Shown here in pieces: positions 62,801 through 64,000 of a stretch of DNA of 64,000 bases. This DNA is from Camarhynchus parvulus (Eukaryota; Chordata; Aves; Passeriformes; Thraupidae), in contig NC_044571.1 in assembly GCF_901933205.1 (NCBI RefSeq), forward strand, positions 71,797,689 through 71,861,688, written 5' to 3'. A model generated the notes under the pieces. That model did not search any database. It saw only the letters and a program-made list of their open reading frames with translations, and was not told the origin of the DNA. Within the stretch, counting starts at the first letter, position 1; each line of letters begins with the position of its first letter. The position numbers were made by a program, and so were the translations under genes.

Positions 62801-63085
62801 CCTTCGAAATAGTGGCTTAAATTGCTTCTGAAACACTGGTGCTAGAGTGTTTTGGACATACCACTGACATCATACACATTTTGCTCTGTAATGTATTGTG
62901 GGTTTTTTGTTTGTTTTATTTTTTGTATACCTTAGTAACCTTTTTCTCTTTCCCCTCCTTCTAGGGTGAATAATTGTGTGGGATTTTCTAACTACAAATT
63001 CTTCCTCCTGTTTTTAATGTATTCCTTACTGTACTGTTTGTTTGTTGCTGCTACAGTCTTGCAGTACTTCATAAAGTTTTGGACA
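32688..63085 (+). CDS. ZDHHC20: ZDHHC20, DHHC palmitoyltransferase (5' part, seven exons)
   Basis: ZDHHC20 is a polytopic membrane enzyme that transfers palmitate from palmitoyl-CoA to cysteines of target proteins through a self-acylated Cys. Seven exons (32688-32805, 50443-50469, 55341-55435, 59489-59609, 60973-61042, 62151-62183, 62965-63085) join in frame into exactly 195 codons. TM1 is near residues 12-34 and TM2 near 49-71. The cysteine-rich domain (C125 to C159) has paired Cys/His zinc ligands and the motif DHHCPW with catalytic Cys153. TM3 is near 167-187. [18 protein letters not shown] and EQYEKE fit ZDHHC20 and not its paralogue ZDHHC2. TM4, the PaCCT segment and the C-terminus lie beyond 64000. 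Residue 67 is Gly where human ZDHHC20 and ZDHHC2 have Trp. Confidence 0.96.
32806..50442 (+). other. ZDHHC20: ZDHHC20 intron 1, 17.6 kb
   Basis: The first roughly 300 bp continue the CpG island. The rest is AT-rich. A possible old MIR-type SINE remnant lies near 34249-34345, and T/G-rich patches occur near 34675-34745. I recognise no CR1, no gene and no RNA gene here. Open frames such as 34651-35122, 36940-37200, 40547-40930, 44220-44627 and 44917-45460 have no recognisable domains. Confidence 0.75.
34249..34345 (+). mobile_element. Possible MIR/CORE-SINE remnant
   Basis: GGGATTAAGAGGCTTGCCTA, GGGTCGAACAGGTGGTCTCT, then GGGAACAGAGCCTCAAGCTC and TGAGTCCCAG follow the order of the MIR core and 3' part (GGTTAAG, CTTGCCCAAGGTCACACAG, AGAGCCGGGATTCGAACCC, AGTCC). 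It is strongly diverged, so the assignment is tentative. Confidence 0.35.
50443..50469 (+). CDS. ZDHHC20: ZDHHC20 coding exon 2 (27-nt microexon)
   Basis: A strong polypyrimidine tract and AG (cttttttttttttctcttcc-type tract ending at 50442) precede TTACCATTTCTTCAACTGCC and GAAAAAG, followed by donor GTAATT. It joins T from exon 1 and TT of exon 3 to give [10 protein letters not shown], matching the TM1-TM2 loop of ZDHHC20 (human FTIFGNEENGKT). It is about three codons shorter than the human exon and keeps the frame. Confidence 0.85.
54335..54465. repeat. G/T-rich low-complexity patch with G-runs
   Basis: The + strand is almost only G and T, with G-runs of 4 to 6 separated by T-rich spacers. 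It could form G-quadruplex-like structures on the + strand, which is also the ZDHHC20 RNA strand, although loops between runs are long. It ends about 15 bp before recognisable CR1 sequence. Confidence 0.8.
54480..55125 (+). mobile_element. CR1 LINE fragment, intron 2 of ZDHHC20
   Basis: A + strand CR1 of about 645 bp. It includes GGTCCTGCACATGAGTCAGG, AAGCACAAGTGCAGGCTGGG, GTGTTGGTTGATGAGAAGCC, AGGAGGCTACAAAGATGATC, AGGTTGCCCGGGGAAGTTGT and CATCCCTGGAAGCGTTCAAG. It reaches farther 5' than the other copies. Frames from 54417 and 54584 each retain parts of the CR1 reverse-transcriptase C-terminus (for example [20 protein letters not shown]), broken by frameshifts. The usual GATGATCTC end is missing. 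Confidence 0.95.
55341..55435 (+). CDS. ZDHHC20: ZDHHC20 coding exon 3 (TM2)
   Basis: This 95-nt exon has acceptor tattttgttgcag and donor gtaagt, and ends in phase 0. It encodes [20 protein letters not shown] then [12 protein letters not shown]. Human ZDHHC20 has [19 protein letters not shown] and TIFTSPASPSKE. The codon at 55394-55396 is GGG (Gly) where the family has TGG (Trp). Confidence 0.96.
56355..56796 (+). mobile_element. CR1 LINE fragment, intron 3 of ZDHHC20
   Basis: The fragment contains GGAGCAGCTGAGAGACCTGG, AACTAGTGACAGGACAAGAG, AAGTTGCACCAGGGGAGGTG, CACTGGAACAGGCTGCCCAG and GGACTTGGCAGTGCTGGATT, and ends GGCTTGATGACCTTAGATG then TTTTCCAACC. This is a + strand CR1 3' end. It lies 0.9 kb after exon 3, while another + strand CR1 ends about 215 bp before exon 3. 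Confidence 0.95.
59258..59301. repeat. Short tandem repeat of AATACATCCAGAA
   Basis: Three copies of a motif close to AATACATCCAGAA, two of them overlapping, about 190 bp upstream of ZDHHC20 exon 4. Confidence 0.9.
59359..59416. repeat. 31-bp-period direct repeat, two copies
   Basis: GTGCTTTTGGGTCAGTGGAA (then CACCCAA) at 59359-59385 recurs with one mismatch at 59390-59416. It lies about 70 bp upstream of ZDHHC20 exon 4, partly within the likely branch-point region. Confidence 0.95.
59489..59609 (+). CDS. ZDHHC20: ZDHHC20 coding exon 4
   Basis: This 121-nt exon has acceptor acatccctcttag and donor gtgaga. It starts in phase 0 and leaves one base. It encodes [20 protein letters not shown], then [20 protein letters not shown], the cytosolic linker between TM2 and the cysteine-rich domain (human [34 protein letters not shown]). 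The YEKE segment separates it from ZDHHC2. Confidence 0.96.
59610..60972 (+). other. ZDHHC20: ZDHHC20 intron 4, 1.4 kb
   Basis: AT-rich intron from gtgaga to an acceptor at aaatacag. I see no repeat family or gene in it. Confidence 0.85.
60973..61042 (+). CDS. ZDHHC20: ZDHHC20 coding exon 5 (zinc-binding part of CRD)
   Basis: This 70-nt exon has acceptor ttaaatacag and donor GTAAGT. It encodes [20 protein letters not shown] and ACDV, the first part of the DHHC cysteine-rich domain, with Cys125, Cys128, His138, Cys139 and Cys142 in the family spacing. Confidence 0.97.
61043..62150 (+). other. ZDHHC20: ZDHHC20 intron 5, 1.1 kb
   Basis: AT-rich intron between exons 5 and 6, with no repeat family or gene recognised. 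Confidence 0.85.
62151..62183 (+). CDS. ZDHHC20: ZDHHC20 coding exon 6 (DHHC active site, 33 nt)
   Basis: A 33-nt microexon with acceptor attctctctttcag and donor gtaagt. It completes a Val codon, encodes [10 protein letters not shown] and gives two bases of Trp155. It carries the catalytic motif DHHC with Cys153, so skipping this exon would remove the active site while keeping frame. Confidence 0.97.
62184..62964 (+). other. ZDHHC20: ZDHHC20 intron 6, 0.8 kb
   Basis: Intron between the active-site exon and the TM3 exon. Nothing recognised apart from a T-rich run near 62900-62930. Confidence 0.85.
62965..63085 (+). CDS. ZDHHC20: ZDHHC20 coding exon 7 (TM3)
   Basis: This 121-nt exon has acceptor ttcccctccttctag and donor gtaagt. 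It starts by completing Trp155 and ends in phase 0. It encodes [20 protein letters not shown] then [20 protein letters not shown], almost identical to human ZDHHC20, with Cys159 of the CRD and TM3. The next exon (starting at the conserved Asn-Glu-Leu after KFWT) is not found before 64000. Confidence 0.97.
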
Positions 63086-64000
63086 GTAAGTTCTAAGGCT
63101 TTTTTTGGTTGTTGTTCATTTGTTTAATCCTGCATGTGTTATTGAAGGCTGCATCAGCATGTTGTCACTCACTATTTACTCTGTTCTGTGGTTCACTATC
63201 ATTAATGACATCAATCAAAGTGACTGAAGCAGGAGAACCTTATGAATTTTGATGAAGTAAATGTATTACACTGCCTGGGATGGGTAACTGGGGAAAGGAG
63301 TTTTGATGAGGACACTGTGCAATTTCTCTGCTCCATCAAAATTAAGTGTCGCAGCTCAGGTTTTTATGAGACTATGAGATACAGATATGTAGATAAAGAA
63401 GGAACAGACCCTATCAAACAATGACATATATGTACGATTATATATATGTGTGTATATAATAAATACTGACAAATATGAAATATAAATAACAATTTTATAT
63501 CTTCCCAGACTTATCTATGGATAATCTGCTGCCAGCTAAGGCAGATTAATTTATTGGGAACTATCTGAGCCTTGTTTTGGAGTCCCTACATAGGCATGTT
63601 TGAACTTCATATTAGTGGCTTTTATGATCTTGTATGAACAGAATGCTAGGATATGTACAGTATGAATGCTGTACATCTTCCTTGCAACTTTATGGGTTGT
63701 CAAATGGGTAATACACATACATCCATCTTAGTATGTTTAATAGCATTTATGTGAAGGCAACCATCCTTGTATGTCAGTGTTATATTGCACCTATCAGCTT
63801 TGATGCAGTCACATTCCAGGCTGAACACATTGCCTTCTGTAGTTGTTCCCTTTCATCTAGAAAAACTTGTAGTGTGCCTTCCTATCTCTAGGCTGAAGTG
63901 TTAGTGGCATAATTCGCATGCTCATTTCCATTAATGAGCATGCGAAAAGTTACCACAAGTGGAAGGGTCTCAATCACATCTTTGGGTAAATAATACCACA
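63086..64000 (+). other. ZDHHC20: ZDHHC20 intron 7 (3' part outside window)
   Basis: AT-rich sequence with a TA-rich patch near 63427-63465 and a perfect hairpin at 63913-63946. No further ZDHHC20 exon is visible. Confidence 0.8.
63913..63946. repeat. Perfect inverted repeat, 14-bp arms, 6-nt loop
   Basis: TTCGCATGCTCATT (63913-63926) is separated by TCCATT from its exact reverse complement AATGAGCATGCGAA (63933-63946). In RNA from either strand it would form a stable 14-bp hairpin. Too short for a typical pre-miRNA; function unknown. Confidence 0.97.

Noticed and set aside
32688..63085. Identity as ZDHHC2 rather than ZDHHC20
   Set aside because: [18 protein letters not shown] and EQYEKE match ZDHHC20; ZDHHC2 differs at these segments, and the neighbour is MICU2 rather than MICU3.

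Overview
The window is vertebrate nuclear DNA, most likely from a bird. The coding exons are short, are bounded by GT/AG splice sites and sit in AT-rich introns. The dispersed repeats I can recognise are fragments of the avian-type LINE CR1, in both orientations, including its diagnostic 3' end. I see no bacterial, phage, CRISPR or operon features, and no convincing tRNA or rRNA gene. Two protein-coding genes are present, both on the + strand and head to tail.

Region 1 (1 to about 24300) is the 3' half of MICU2, an EF-hand regulator of the mitochondrial calcium uniporter. Six coding exons (3155-3217, 11786-11883, 19647-19818, 20098-20206, 22915-23072, 23355-23459) join in frame into the last 234 residues and the stop codon. 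The upstream exons lie left of the window. A candidate poly(A) signal is at 24288.

Region 2 (about 24300 to 32687) is intergenic. It holds two CR1 fragments, a (CA)n microsatellite, a minisatellite with a 20/25/25-bp higher-order pattern, a strong match to the CTCF motif, and a CpG island that appears split by a CR1 insertion just upstream of the next gene.

Region 3 (32688 to the right edge) is the 5' part of ZDHHC20, a DHHC-type protein S-acyltransferase. Seven coding exons (32688-32805, 50443-50469, 55341-55435, 59489-59609, 60973-61042, 62151-62183, 62965-63085) join in frame into residues 1-195. They cover TM1, TM2, the cysteine-rich domain with the DHHC catalytic motif, and TM3. The remaining exons lie beyond 64000. 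The first intron is 17.6 kb; the second exon is a 27-nt microexon.

The gene order matches the human 13q12 MICU2-ZDHHC20 neighbourhood and mirrors the paralogous MICU3-ZDHHC2 pair. The two proteins are not known to share a pathway; the linkage looks ancestral rather than functional. I found no evidence of a novel biological system. The points most worth checking are the Trp-to-Gly change in ZDHHC20 TM2, the CR1 inside its promoter CpG island, the structured minisatellite next to a CTCF-like site, and a CpG-dense islet inside MICU2.
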